NCBI RefSeq assembly: GCF_900102215.1
Contig: NZ_FNBG01000042.1
Location: forward strand, 1-34,798
Length of the DNA: 34,798 bases
Source of the DNA: Fontibacillus panacisegetis
GTDB lineage: Bacteria > Bacillota > Bacilli > Paenibacillales > Paenibacillaceae
Reading direction: 5' to 3'
The position numbers and the translations under genes are program-made. The notes below the pieces were generated by a model, which saw only the letters and a program-made list of their open reading frames with translations, did not search any database and was not told the DNA's origin. This document shows, piece after piece, positions 23,947 to 31,570 of the stretch (position 1 is the stretch's first letter; each line of letters begins with the position of its first letter).

Positions 23947-24886
23947 AAGATGGTCTTTTATCGCAATCATTTTAATAGCCCTCGGTATTGCGGGAATGGC
24001 TTACCAGCAATTTGATTTTAGCAATAACGAAGAACTGCCCTACCATCAGCAAAAATGGTCCTTTGATAGTTTGACCTCATTAAATGTAAATAGTGATTAC
24101 AATGTGGACGTTAAATTTATCAATAGCAGTGACAACAGTAATTACGTCGAAGTCAGCGGTAATATGAAGCAGGAAACAATTGATCAGCTTAAGAATACCG
24201 TCGCAGCAGGAGATAGCTTTACGCTGAATTTGACGGAGAAGCAATCCTGGAGCTTTTTTAGCTTCAACTTCCATTCTACTAAGCAGCAAATCACGGTGGC
24301 TCTCAGCAAACCGGAACAGCTGGATCAGCTCAAATTTAAACTAACCTCTAACGATGGCAGCTTCACAGATCTTGTTGGTAAAACGATCGAAGTGTCCACG
24401 TCTTCTGGCAATATAGTAGTTGAAAACGCCAAAACGAATCAGCTCACTCTAAACGCTACGTCTGGCAACATTACCGCTAAGAAGATTGCAGGAGATACGG
24501 AGATCAATTTGACATCAGGTAATACTAAGGTGGATGAGCTAACTGGCGCTTTAATCGTGGAGTCGACTTCCGGAGAGATCTCTATTGATCATGTTAATGG
24601 CCCGGTCAAGACTTCCATTACTTCTGGAAACACAAAAATTAACAATCTTACGGGCCCTGGAGAATTCAAAAGTACTTCCGGAAATATCACGTTATCCGAT
24701 CAACGTTCAGATTCTTTGGATATCTCGAATCAATCCGGAAATGTCAAACTATCCATTGACGACAGCTTTAAAGGAATCTATGATCTAAAATCCACGTCTG
24801 GCAATATCAAGGCACCGGATTCACCAATGAAGAACTCAGACCTTATCAAAATTCGGGTAACCTCAGGAAATATAAGCATAGAGTAG
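23936..24886 (+). CDS. DUF4097-type beta-repeat membrane-anchored protein
   Basis: A 316-residue protein with an uncleaved signal-anchor (FIAIILIALGIAGMAY, residues 8-23) and an extracytoplasmic domain. From residue 150 to the end, a turn of the form (T/S)SGN(I/V/T) recurs nine times at about 20-residue steps. This predicts a right-handed beta-solenoid, as in the DUF4097 (YvlB/LiaI-associated) adhesin-like domain. It is coupled to the HAAS gene by an 11-base overlap. A surface or membrane-stress role fits the operon. No enzymatic motif is visible. Confidence 0.88.
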   Translation: MNNKRWSFIAIILIALGIAGMAYQQFDFSNNEELPYHQQKWSFDSLTSLNVNSDYNVDVKFINSSDNSNYVEVSGNMKQETIDQLKNTVAAGDSFTLNLTEKQSWSFFSFNFHSTKQQITVALSKPEQLDQLKFKLTSNDGSFTDLVGKTIEVSTSSGNIVVENAKTNQLTLNATSGNITAKKIAGDTEINLTSGNTKVDELTGALIVESTSGEISIDHVNGPVKTSITSGNTKINNLTGPGEFKSTSGNITLSDQRSDSLDISNQSGNVKLSIDDSFKGIYDLKSTSGNIKAPDSPMKNSDLIKIRVTSGNISIE

Positions 24887-24905
24887 CAGCAAACAAAATC
24901 ATTAA

Positions 24906-25255
24906 GAGGCTGTCCCAAAAGTTATCTAAGAAAACTTTGAGGGACGCTTCTTGTTTAGCAGTGGAAAGGCAAAATATCAGGAAAAGCTGCAAAAATACAG
25001 TTTTATATAAGTAGCTATGAAAGGATGAACAAAAGCCTGCAAAAATGCATGAATATGTTTCAGAATAGACTAGTTTGAAGAGAATCCTTAGAGAAAGCCT
25101 GCACATTTGCAGGAATTTCAGGAATTCCGCAGCATGACACTATTACACATGAGATACGGTCATACAATGTGTGGCAGGATCAAGCGGCGCAGGGATCATC
25201 TTCCTTGCACCGCTATTTCTAGTTTTGACACTAACCCTACTTTTGGGAGAGTCCC
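24906..25255. mobile_element. Noncoding MITE-like element, copy 2 (complete)
   Basis: The 350-bp element is bounded by GAGGCTGTCCCAAAAG (24906-24921) and CTTTTGGGAGAGTCCC (25240-25255), which pair at 13 of 16 positions. Its body from 24991 matches 1-290. Compared with copy 1 it lacks 51 bp between cores 3 and 4 and has about 25 extra bases just before the right end. It has no coding frame. It lies between the DUF4097 gene and the promoter of the glycosyltransferase operon. IS1182-type mobilisation is inferred from the ends. Confidence 0.75.
24986..25113. repeat. Palindrome array, copy 2 (three cores)
   Basis: Cores are GCTGCA-AAAA-TACAGT (24986-25001), CCTGCA-AAAA-TGCATG (25036-25051) and CCTGCA-CATT-TGCAGG (25098-25113, perfect). 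Spacing is 50 and 62 bp. The last core is a hybrid of cores 3 and 4 of copy 1, as expected after recombination between them. Confidence 0.78.
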
Positions 25256-25314
25256 TTTTTTTGCTTTACTTCAACAGGATTGCAAAACCGAATTTATGGA
25301 TATACACTATAATA

Positions 25315-25323
25315 TGGTATAAT
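25315..25323 (+). promoter_or_regulatory. Extended -10 promoter of the glycosyltransferase operon
   Basis: TGGTATAAT is a perfect extended -10 element. The -35 position (TATGGA, 25295-25300) is weak, which the TG extension can offset. It begins 60 bases after the MITE end and about 50 bases before the first gene. Confidence 0.5.
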
Positions 25324-25372
25324 TTGTCTATCTGCCTAGCTAGCTTAGAATTATTAACAGGAGTTGATCTAA

Positions 25373-26674
25373 TTGAACGCAATGTCAGAACTGAGTCGCC
25401 CTGCAAAAATGCTGCTTTTCGGATTAATCGCCTTCGTAGGGATTCTTTCTTGCATTATTGTTCTCGTCTATAACGATTATTTTTTGCTAGGGGATCCTAT
25501 CAAGCCAAATAATGATGACGTTAAATATATTCAAACTTCCCGCCTGCTGCTGAATGAGGGTGTATTGGCTTACAACACAAAAGATCAGCCCTCTGCCTTC
25601 ATCATGCCTGGACTACCGCTAGTTTTATCCGGCTTTATGGCAGTATTTGGCCAAGAGCAAGGCGGTATCATCGCCTTTCGGATTTTTCAGTGTATTTTAC
25701 AGGCTCTATCCATCTATCTCATCTTTTGGATTGGCCGACGTATTTTTAATACAAGGGTGGCGCTCATAGCCTGCATAATTAGTGCACTGTATTTACCGGA
25801 CTACTTCTCATCAGGAGTTATTCTGTCTGAGACAATATTTCGCACCCTTCTTCTGCTATTGGTCTGCGTGACTATACTCGCAATGGAGCGAAACAAGAGC
25901 AGTATGTACATACTAATCGGTGTACTTACGGCTGCCGCTGCCTATTTCAAGCCCCATGCCTCGCTCTATCCTGCCGTGTTTCTTATTTTGTGGTGGAGAG
26001 CGAAAATCCCTTGGCGGCTTATGCTTAAATATACATTTTTGATGGCGATTGTATATATTGCACTGCTGACCCCTTGGTGGATACGCAATTGGATCACATT
26101 TCATGAATTTATTCTGTTCACTAATTCCGGTGGCAGTCCGTTCCTGTTAGGTACACGCATTAAATGGCAGCTGCCGCCAGCCGGATTTTTTGTAGCTCAT
26201 CCTGAATACGATCCGGAAACGATATTCCAGGGGGCCGACAGCAGGGCTATTCAAAAAGGTCTAGACATTATCGCTTATGGCTTCAAGCATGAACCTTTGA
26301 AATATTTGCACTGGTTCACCGTTGGCAGATGGGTAGAGCTGTATTTCCATCCTTTCTATTCGAGACCAATCTGGCCGATATCTCGTCCTGTCATGAACGT
26401 GCTGCAAATCGCGCTAATGATACTGAACATGGCTGGCATCGTGTGGGCGCTGGTGAAACACAAATTTTCCCGCCTGCTGCCGCTTCTACTCGCACTGGCT
26501 TATTTTACTGTTATCTATGTACCTTTTGTCGCTTTTAATCGCTACGGTTATCCAAATATGGTGCTGTTAATTCTGTTCGGTTCCTATATGGTCGACCAGT
26601 TCCTAACAGGGATCAACACTGGACGTTGGGGACGAATGAAAAAAGGAGGCCCTCTACAGCATGAAAAGCACTAA
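25373..26674 (+). CDS. GT-C fold glycosyltransferase (GT39/ArnT-like)
   Basis: A 433-residue polytopic membrane protein with about eleven hydrophobic segments. The first outside loop carries NNDDVKYIQTSRLLLNEG, the acidic pair and helix expected for the catalytic site of GT-C enzymes (PMT, ArnT). These move a sugar from a polyprenyl-phosphate carrier to an acceptor on the outer face. TTG at 25373 is chosen because ACAGGAG lies 9 bases upstream; an ATG at 25382 is the alternative. It is the first of four overlapping genes, the rest being a GT2 enzyme, a DUF2304 protein and an ArnE-like small transporter. The acceptor, perhaps teichoic acid or a glycoprotein, is unknown. Confidence 0.82.
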   Translation: MNAMSELSRPAKMLLFGLIAFVGILSCIIVLVYNDYFLLGDPIKPNNDDVKYIQTSRLLLNEGVLAYNTKDQPSAFIMPGLPLVLSGFMAVFGQEQGGIIAFRIFQCILQALSIYLIFWIGRRIFNTRVALIACIISALYLPDYFSSGVILSETIFRTLLLLLVCVTILAMERNKSSMYILIGVLTAAAAYFKPHASLYPAVFLILWWRAKIPWRLMLKYTFLMAIVYIALLTPWWIRNWITFHEFILFTNSGGSPFLLGTRIKWQLPPAGFFVAHPEYDPETIFQGADSRAIQKGLDIIAYGFKHEPLKYLHWFTVGRWVELYFHPFYSRPIWPISRPVMNVLQIALMILNMAGIVWALVKHKFSRLLPLLLALAYFTVIYVPFVAFNRYGYPNMVLLILFGSYMVDQFLTGINTGRWGRMKKGGPLQHEKH

Positions 26675-27386
26675 GGCTCCCAGAGTACTCGTTATCATTC
26701 CAGCCTACAACGAAGAGAATAGTATCGCAGCGGTAATCCATGATATTCATCGTCACGTGCCTAGTGCAGACATCGTCGTCATCAATGATGGATCAAGAGA
26801 TCTTACCGAGCAATATGCTGTCCGTGCAGGTGCACGTGTTCTTACTCTCCCTTATAATGTTGGGATCGGTGGCGGCATGCAGACTGGATATATATACGCC
26901 AAAAGAATGGATTACGATATCGCGATTCAAATGGATGCAGATGGGCAGCACCCCGCTGAGGAATTGCCTAAGCTGATTTCCAAGGCGGTCAGCTATGATC
27001 TTGTTATCGGATCAAGATATTTGGAGACGACCTCCTTTCGTTCCTCCGTCATGAGAAGAATCGGCATGGTATTCTTCTCTGGCTTAGTTTCGCTTGTGAC
27101 GGGCCAGCGCTTTACAGATACGACCAGCGGATTTCGTGCTGCCGGACGCAAGGTCATCGAGCTGTACGCCGACTACTATCCTATCGATTATCCCGAGGTA
27201 GAGTCGATTGTATATTTAAAACGCAAGGGCTGCCAAATTGCCGAGGTGTCTACGGAAATGCGTTTGCGCCAAGCCGGTAAGTCTTCCATTACTCCCTTGA
27301 AATCAGCCTATTATATGATTAAAGTAACATTAGCCGTTCTTATGAGCGCAATTCGATATGACAGAACGGCGGTGTCCAAGCCATGA
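26661..27386 (+). CDS. Family 2 glycosyltransferase (polyprenyl-phosphate sugar synthase type)
   Basis: A 241-residue DPM1-like enzyme that would transfer a sugar from a nucleotide donor to undecaprenyl phosphate on the cytoplasmic face. Motifs are VLVIIPAYNEENSI, VVINDGSRDLTE, the metal-binding MDADGQHPAEELP with DAD, and the acceptor-region SGFRAAGRKVIELYADYYP. There is no C-terminal membrane domain, as in the short DPM1 class. The start overlaps the previous gene by 14 bases, with GGAGG just upstream. Donor sugar is undetermined. Together with the GT-C gene and the small transporter it forms a charge-flip-transfer set. Confidence 0.92.
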   Translation: MKSTKAPRVLVIIPAYNEENSIAAVIHDIHRHVPSADIVVINDGSRDLTEQYAVRAGARVLTLPYNVGIGGGMQTGYIYAKRMDYDIAIQMDADGQHPAEELPKLISKAVSYDLVIGSRYLETTSFRSSVMRRIGMVFFSGLVSLVTGQRFTDTTSGFRAAGRKVIELYADYYPIDYPEVESIVYLKRKGCQIAEVSTEMRLRQAGKSSITPLKSAYYMIKVTLAVLMSAIRYDRTAVSKP

Positions 27387-27730
27387 CTATATATGTGCTG
27401 TCCGTTGTTCTCGCAGCGTTATTTTTGCTTATCGTACTAGAGCTTGTGAGGCGACAAAAGCTGAAGGAGCAATATTCCCTTCTATGGATTCTGTTCAGTG
27501 TCACTTTACTTATAGTCTCATTTAATGTTCATTTCATCGAATGGATTTCTGATCGGCTTGGCGTGAAATACGCTCCTGCCATTCTGTTTCTGTTTGGACT
27601 TTTATTTTGCTTCGCTATTATACTTCACCTGACTATCGTAATAACCCGGCTCTCCAGTCAAGTACTGCGACTGACTCAGGAATTAACGATTTTGAAGGAA
27701 CGGGAGGCTCCTCGTGGACAAAACAATTAG
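27383..27730 (+). CDS. DUF2304 family membrane protein
   Basis: A 115-residue protein with three hydrophobic segments and, between the first two, a basic RRQKLKEQYSLLW, which is the DUF2304 signature. The C-terminal 25 residues form a short charged helix (LRLTQELTILKERE). It overlaps the GT2 gene by 4 bases and the next gene by 17. DUF2304 proteins regularly accompany DPM1-like glycosyltransferases. They may anchor the enzyme at the membrane, but no biochemical role is established as far as I know. Confidence 0.88.
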   Translation: MTIYVLSVVLAALFLLIVLELVRRQKLKEQYSLLWILFSVTLLIVSFNVHFIEWISDRLGVKYAPAILFLFGLLFCFAIILHLTIVITRLSSQVLRLTQELTILKEREAPRGQNN

Positions 27731-28061
27731 TTATCTCCTATTACTCGGAAATATTATACTGCTCGTTACAGGGCAGATGCTGTTCAAAATCGGACTTGAT
27801 CGTTCTGGCGGCCTGAATTGGAGCAAGCTGATCATCTCCCCTGCCGTCATTAGTGGCATTGCCTTATATGGCATAGCCACCATATTATGGTTCGCCGTTT
27901 TAACTCGGCTGCCGCTCAGTGTCGCCTATCCAATGCAAGCCTTTGCCTACGTACTGGCTATGCTCCCTGCCTATTATATATTCGGGGAATCTATTACGCC
28001 GACCAAGCTGGCCGGAGTCGCTGTCATTATGTTTGGCGTCTATTTACTGGCAAGGTCATAG
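27714..28061 (+). CDS. SMR/EamA-type small transporter (ArnE/EmrE-like)
   Basis: A 115-residue protein with four membrane segments, including TGQMLFKIGLDRSGGLN and LPLSVAYPMQAFAYVLAMLPAYYIFGESITPTKL (residues 69-102), the conserved ends of the small multidrug resistance fold. The P-x-S-x-A-Y element and the 'GExITxxKxxGxxxIxxGVxLL' ending are typical of ArnE/EmrE relatives. The start is GTG with GGAGGC 5 bases upstream. In this operon it most likely flips the polyprenyl-phosphate sugar, as ArnEF do, rather than exporting drugs. That is inferred from context. A hairpin at 28127-28160 follows. Confidence 0.85.
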   Translation: MDKTISYLLLLGNIILLVTGQMLFKIGLDRSGGLNWSKLIISPAVISGIALYGIATILWFAVLTRLPLSVAYPMQAFAYVLAMLPAYYIFGESITPTKLAGVAVIMFGVYLLARS

Positions 28062-28126
28062 GTAATTCGTACATACGATCTACGATTACCTAATCTTGCG
28101 ACAAGACATTGTCATGGTTAACGTCA

Positions 28127-28160
28127 ACACCCCCTAAGGCCGTATGCCTCAGGGGGTGTT
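28127..28160. terminator. Hairpin terminator between convergent operon and LysR gene
   Basis: ACACCCCCT (28127-28135) pairs with AGGGGGTGT (28151-28159), extended by AAGGC/GCCTC. It is followed on the plus strand by TTGTG, a short U tract, and may work in both directions. Confidence 0.6.
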
Positions 28161-28228
28161 TGTGCAAGTCCTTTTGAGCTTCCTCTAAGCAAAAATTTCA
28201 ATTAGGTACTTTTTAATCGAATGTTTAG

Positions 28229-29146
28229 TTATTTCCATTGATTACGAATAGACTCCATCAAGCGCTTAGCCATGACATTCATACCTCTTGCTTGTCTATT
28301 TATAAGTATCCCCATTTCTGGTCCATCACTCAAATCGACAACGGATTTCACTGCTGTTCCTTTTAATAACGGGCTAGCTTCTACATCTGGAATTAAGGAA
28401 ATCCCTATTCCTGCCTGAACATAGTATCTAATAGCAGTTAAACTTCCCACTTCTATACTGTTCGAGCTCAATGACTCCACTTTCTGGGCAAGCAGCGATT
28501 CCATGCGAATACGAAACGGACAGGTCGTCGGCGTCAAAATAAACCGCTGATGTTCAAGATCATGAAGGTAGATTTCATCTTTCTCTGTATTCAAAATGTG
28601 ATCCTCAGGTAAAAGCAGCACCAAACGTTCGGATTGCAACGGCTCAAACTCCAGTTCAACCTCGTTAGCGGGCTGACGGCAGGTCTCAAGGAGATTATTT
28701 TCGGGCTGATGACAAAAAGCAAAATCAATCTCATGATCGAGCAGCATTTGCATCAATTCTCTATTTGTCCCAACAGACACCTTGATGTTGACCTGAGGCT
28801 GTGTCCTGAGAAAAGAGGACAAAATTTCCGGGATACGCCTGCTGGCAGATGGCTCCGCTGCACCGATACGTACACTACCCGTCTCCCCATTCAAAAAATT
28901 GCTCATCGTCTCATTCAGATCCGAGTAGTTCTTCAACAGTACGTCAGAACGTTCATAAAAAAAACGACCCGCTTCGGTTAATTCAATCGTCTTCCCTCTT
29001 TCAAACAGCTTGACCCCTAGCTCATCCTCCAATTTCTTAATTTGAACTGTTATCGTCGGCTGAGAGTATTGCAGAGCTTCGGCAGCAAGCCGAAAGCTTC
29101 CTAGCTTTACTATACTTTGAAAAGTTTTGATCAATCGTATCTCCAT
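28229..29146 (-). CDS. LysR family transcriptional regulator
   Basis: A 305-residue LysR-type regulator. The N-terminal helix-turn-helix reads IRLIKTFQSIVKLGSFRLAA, then QYSQPTITVQIKKLEDELGVKLFERG. A linker helix and a two-lobed effector domain follow, starting GSVRIGAAEPSASRRIPEIL. The ATG at 29146 (MEIRLIKTF) follows AGAGGCGAG and is preferred to an ATG at 29167. The gene is divergent from the AhpD-ABC-DUF523 operon, with about 170 bases between them and an inverted repeat at 29221-29237. Control of that operon in response to its substrate is the natural guess. Nothing in the sequence identifies the effector. Confidence 0.9.
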   Translation of the reverse strand: MEIRLIKTFQSIVKLGSFRLAAEALQYSQPTITVQIKKLEDELGVKLFERGKTIELTEAGRFFYERSDVLLKNYSDLNETMSNFLNGETGSVRIGAAEPSASRRIPEILSSFLRTQPQVNIKVSVGTNRELMQMLLDHEIDFAFCHQPENNLLETCRQPANEVELEFEPLQSERLVLLLPEDHILNTEKDEIYLHDLEHQRFILTPTTCPFRIRMESLLAQKVESLSSNSIEVGSLTAIRYYVQAGIGISLIPDVEASPLLKGTAVKSVVDLSDGPEMGILINRQARGMNVMAKRLMESIRNQWK

Positions 29147-29220
29147 GTTGTCTCGCCTCTTTAACATTATTAAATTGTCTGATTATCTCTTTCAATTATA
29201 CTTTTGCCAATTAATGAACT

Positions 29221-29237
29221 ATTATAGCAAATATAAT
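29221..29237. promoter_or_regulatory. LysR-type operator in the divergent promoter region
   Basis: ATTATA-GCAAA-TATAAT is a perfect inverted repeat and contains the T-N11-A pattern of LysR sites. It lies midway between the two divergent genes, and its right arm could also act as a -10 element. Confidence 0.55.
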
Positions 29238-29315
29238 CTCAATTAATCCAATTAATTTACAAGGTTTTATTGAAAAATTAAATTTATGCCTTTGTGAGGG
29301 AGTCCTGACAACGAT

Positions 29316-29990
29316 ATGAATACAGCAAGTCTATATCCTAGGGTTACACCTGCTGAGGAAAATCAGTTATTAAGACAGCTTTTTGCACATGATCCGAAGC
29401 GTTTGAGCGCATTCCATAGTTTTTCTCAGGCCGCTTTTGCCGATGGTGTTCTATCCTTACAATTTAAAGAGCTCATCGCCGTATCACTTGCTCATATTAC
29501 AGGCTGTCCATATTGTATAGATCTTCATGTAAGTAGGGCGAAGGAAGCCGGAGTTACGCTGGAAGAGCTCGCCGAAACCTCTGCCGTAGCCGCCGCGGTT
29601 CAATCCTTTGCCGCTTTTGCCCTTTCTGCCAACACGCTGCAAGCTTATTATGGTAAAGCCTTAACCGACTTGTATTCTGTTAGCAATCTGGAATTGCTAG
29701 ATTCAGTCTCCAGCATCAATGAGAGAATCTATGACGCCCAATTCGACTTTATCCATTCGGTTCTAGCGGATGGGGGACATATTTCAGAAAAGGACAAGCT
29801 TATCATCGCAGTTGGCTGCGCACAAGTATTGGGAAACGCCTATGCGATTGAATATTTTACCCAACGCGCCGCAGCAGCCGGAATCCAGATAGAACAGCTT
29901 GCTGAAGTTGGCCTTCTTGCAGCTGCATTAAAAGCGGGCTCAGCTATAGCGCATCAGCTTAATACTATTTTCGCCTTTGAAAGAGAGTAG
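29316..29990 (+). CDS. AhpD/carboxymuconolactone decarboxylase-like protein, two domains
   Basis: A 224-residue all-helical protein of two tandem AhpD-like repeats. The first has LQFKELIAVSLAHITGCPYCIDLHVSRA (residues 50-77), with the CxxC-x3-H active site of AhpD alkylhydroperoxidases. The second repeat, LIIAVGCAQVLGNAYAIEYF, has lost both cysteines of the CxxC and the His. So only one domain can do thiol chemistry. It is the first gene of the operon divergent from LysR, and the ATPase gene starts right after its stop. The ATG is about 13 bases from GAGGGAG, a slightly long spacing. The role in the transporter operon is unknown; peroxide or thiol chemistry on the imported compound is possible. 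Confidence 0.85.
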   Translation: MNTASLYPRVTPAEENQLLRQLFAHDPKRLSAFHSFSQAAFADGVLSLQFKELIAVSLAHITGCPYCIDLHVSRAKEAGVTLEELAETSAVAAAVQSFAAFALSANTLQAYYGKALTDLYSVSNLELLDSVSSINERIYDAQFDFIHSVLADGGHISEKDKLIIAVGCAQVLGNAYAIEYFTQRAAAAGIQIEQLAEVGLLAAALKAGSAIAHQLNTIFAFERE

Positions 29991-30764
29991 ATGGATATGA
30001 CCATTTCAGAAATTGAATTACAAAATGTCAGCATGCGTTATTCGGCTGATCAATCGTCCACGTTAGCGCTGCAGGATGTCAGCCTGAAAATAACTAAAGG
30101 TGAGTTCATTTCACTTCTCGGTCCTTCCGGCTGTGGTAAAACGACACTCTTAAGAATTATCGCAGATCTTCTTCAGCCATCGGAGGGCTCAGTAAAGGTA
30201 GCTGGCAGTTCCGCTAAGGAAGCACGTTTGTCGCAAAAATACGGTATTGTCTTTCAGAACCCCGTTCTTTATGACTGGCGGAAGGTACGTGACAATATTA
30301 CGCTGCCGCTTGAATTGATGAAGGTGAGCAAGCAGGATCGTATTCACAAAGCAGAAGAGCTGCTTGAGCTGGTAGGACTCACCGAGTTTGCGGATAAATA
30401 TCCGTGGCAATTAAGCGGAGGTATGCAGCAACGGGTTGCTATTGCACGAGCTCTAGCGATGGAGCCTGAAATTTTATTGATGGACGAGCCCTTCTCCGCT
30501 CTTGATGAATTTTCTCGTGAGCGCCTTAACGAAGAGCTATTAGCCATTTGGAGTAAAATCCGCAGCACTGTAGTTTTTGTTACACATAGCATTCCTGAAT
30601 CCGTGTTCTTGTCAGATCGCGTGTTCGTCCTGTCACCTCATCCCGGCAGATTGTCGGCGGTCGTCGATATTGATCTACCTCGTCCGCGTAACAAAGAGCT
30701 TCGGAACGATCCGGCCTTTTTCCAATTGATCGCCACCATCAGGGATAGCTTCGAGGGGGTGTAA
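29991..30764 (+). CDS. ABC transporter ATPase, nitrate/sulfonate/thiamine-precursor type
   Basis: A 257-residue ATPase of the SsuB/TauB/ThiZ class. Motifs: Walker A GPSGCGKTT, Q-loop IVFQNPVLYDWR, signature LSGGMQQRVAIARAL, Walker B EILLMDEPFSALD, and H-loop VFVTHSIPESVFLSDRV. The C-terminal 'RPRNKELRNDPAF' is common in this class. The ATG at 29991 abuts the previous stop codon. A second ATG at 29997 has a better distance to AGAGAG and could be the true start. It energises the two permeases encoded next, with the lipoprotein supplying substrate. Confidence 0.93.
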   Translation: MDMTISEIELQNVSMRYSADQSSTLALQDVSLKITKGEFISLLGPSGCGKTTLLRIIADLLQPSEGSVKVAGSSAKEARLSQKYGIVFQNPVLYDWRKVRDNITLPLELMKVSKQDRIHKAEELLELVGLTEFADKYPWQLSGGMQQRVAIARALAMEPEILLMDEPFSALDEFSRERLNEELLAIWSKIRSTVVFVTHSIPESVFLSDRVFVLSPHPGRLSAVVDIDLPRPRNKELRNDPAFFQLIATIRDSFEGV

Positions 30765-30766
30765 CG

Positions 30767-31570
30767 GTGAAAAGACACGGCAACCGTTTCCTTCCAGCTT
30801 TCTTATGGCTGCTGGTGGTTCTTGTACTATGGGAACTAATCTCTTGGTACATCACCGAGATTGCAGAGACACAGCTGGCACAATCGAAGCTCCCTTATGT
30901 ACATAAGGTGTTATCTACTTTGGTAACTTATAGCGGTACTTTAGTTCAAGAAGGGATTGTTACATTCGGTAACGCAGGGCTTGGCTTTTTGCTTGGCGCC
31001 TCATTCGGGGTTTTACTAGCAGTCATTATGAGCATTTCCAAATGGGCCGAACGAATTGCCTTTCCGTATCTCATTATTTCGCAAATGATTCCGGTATTAG
31101 GGCTCGCTCCTATCATCTACGGTATCATACATGATCAAAATCTATCGCGGATTGTGATCGCCGGATACATTACATTTTTCCCGGTATCTCTTAACACACT
31201 CAGCGGCTTGAGAAGCACAAGTCAACAATCGCTTGAGCTTATGCATTCCTATGCCGCCAAATCATATCAGACCTATTGGAAGCTCAAGCTGCCAAGCGCC
31301 TTACCGAATCTGTTCAGCGGCCTTAAAATTGCAGCTCCATTATCTGTGACCGCAGCAATCCTCGTTGAGTTGATGGGGACCAAGCATGGTATAGGAGTCG
31401 TTATCCTGCGGAATTTATACTATGGCCCGTCCCATACCTATATGTTCTGGGCGTCTGTTGTAGCCAGTGCTCTGTTAGGAATCGCCGGATACGGTCTTGT
31501 CAGCTTGATTGAACGGCTGTGTACTCCTTGGCAGCCTGCTTTTCAGCGGAAAGGAGACGATCATCAATGA
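30767..31570 (+). CDS. ABC transporter permease 1 (SsuC/ThiX type)
   Basis: A 267-residue membrane protein with about six hydrophobic segments. The ATPase-contacting loop is LELMHSYAAKSYQTYWKLKL, followed by PSALPNLFSGLKIAAPLS, as in BPD_transp_1 permeases of the SsuC/TauC class. The start is GTG, two bases past the ATPase stop, with GGGGG upstream. The stop overlaps the next start (ATGA). A second, different permease follows, so the pore is probably a heterodimer, unlike the homodimer typical of this class. Confidence 0.92.
   Translation: MKRHGNRFLPAFLWLLVVLVLWELISWYITEIAETQLAQSKLPYVHKVLSTLVTYSGTLVQEGIVTFGNAGLGFLLGASFGVLLAVIMSISKWAERIAFPYLIISQMIPVLGLAPIIYGIIHDQNLSRIVIAGYITFFPVSLNTLSGLRSTSQQSLELMHSYAAKSYQTYWKLKLPSALPNLFSGLKIAAPLSVTAAILVELMGTKHGIGVVILRNLYYGPSHTYMFWASVVASALLGIAGYGLVSLIERLCTPWQPAFQRKGDDHQ

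Noticed and set aside
27714..28061. Multidrug exporter of the EmrE type
   Set aside because: The fold fits, but the gene overlaps glycosyltransferase genes, so an ArnE-like lipid-sugar flippase is the better reading; drug export is kept only as an alternative.
29147..29315. TPP or FMN riboswitch for the THI5-like transporter operon
   Set aside because: The 170-base divergent region is AT-rich and lacks the conserved CUGAGA/ACCUGA core of the thi-box or the RFN element.
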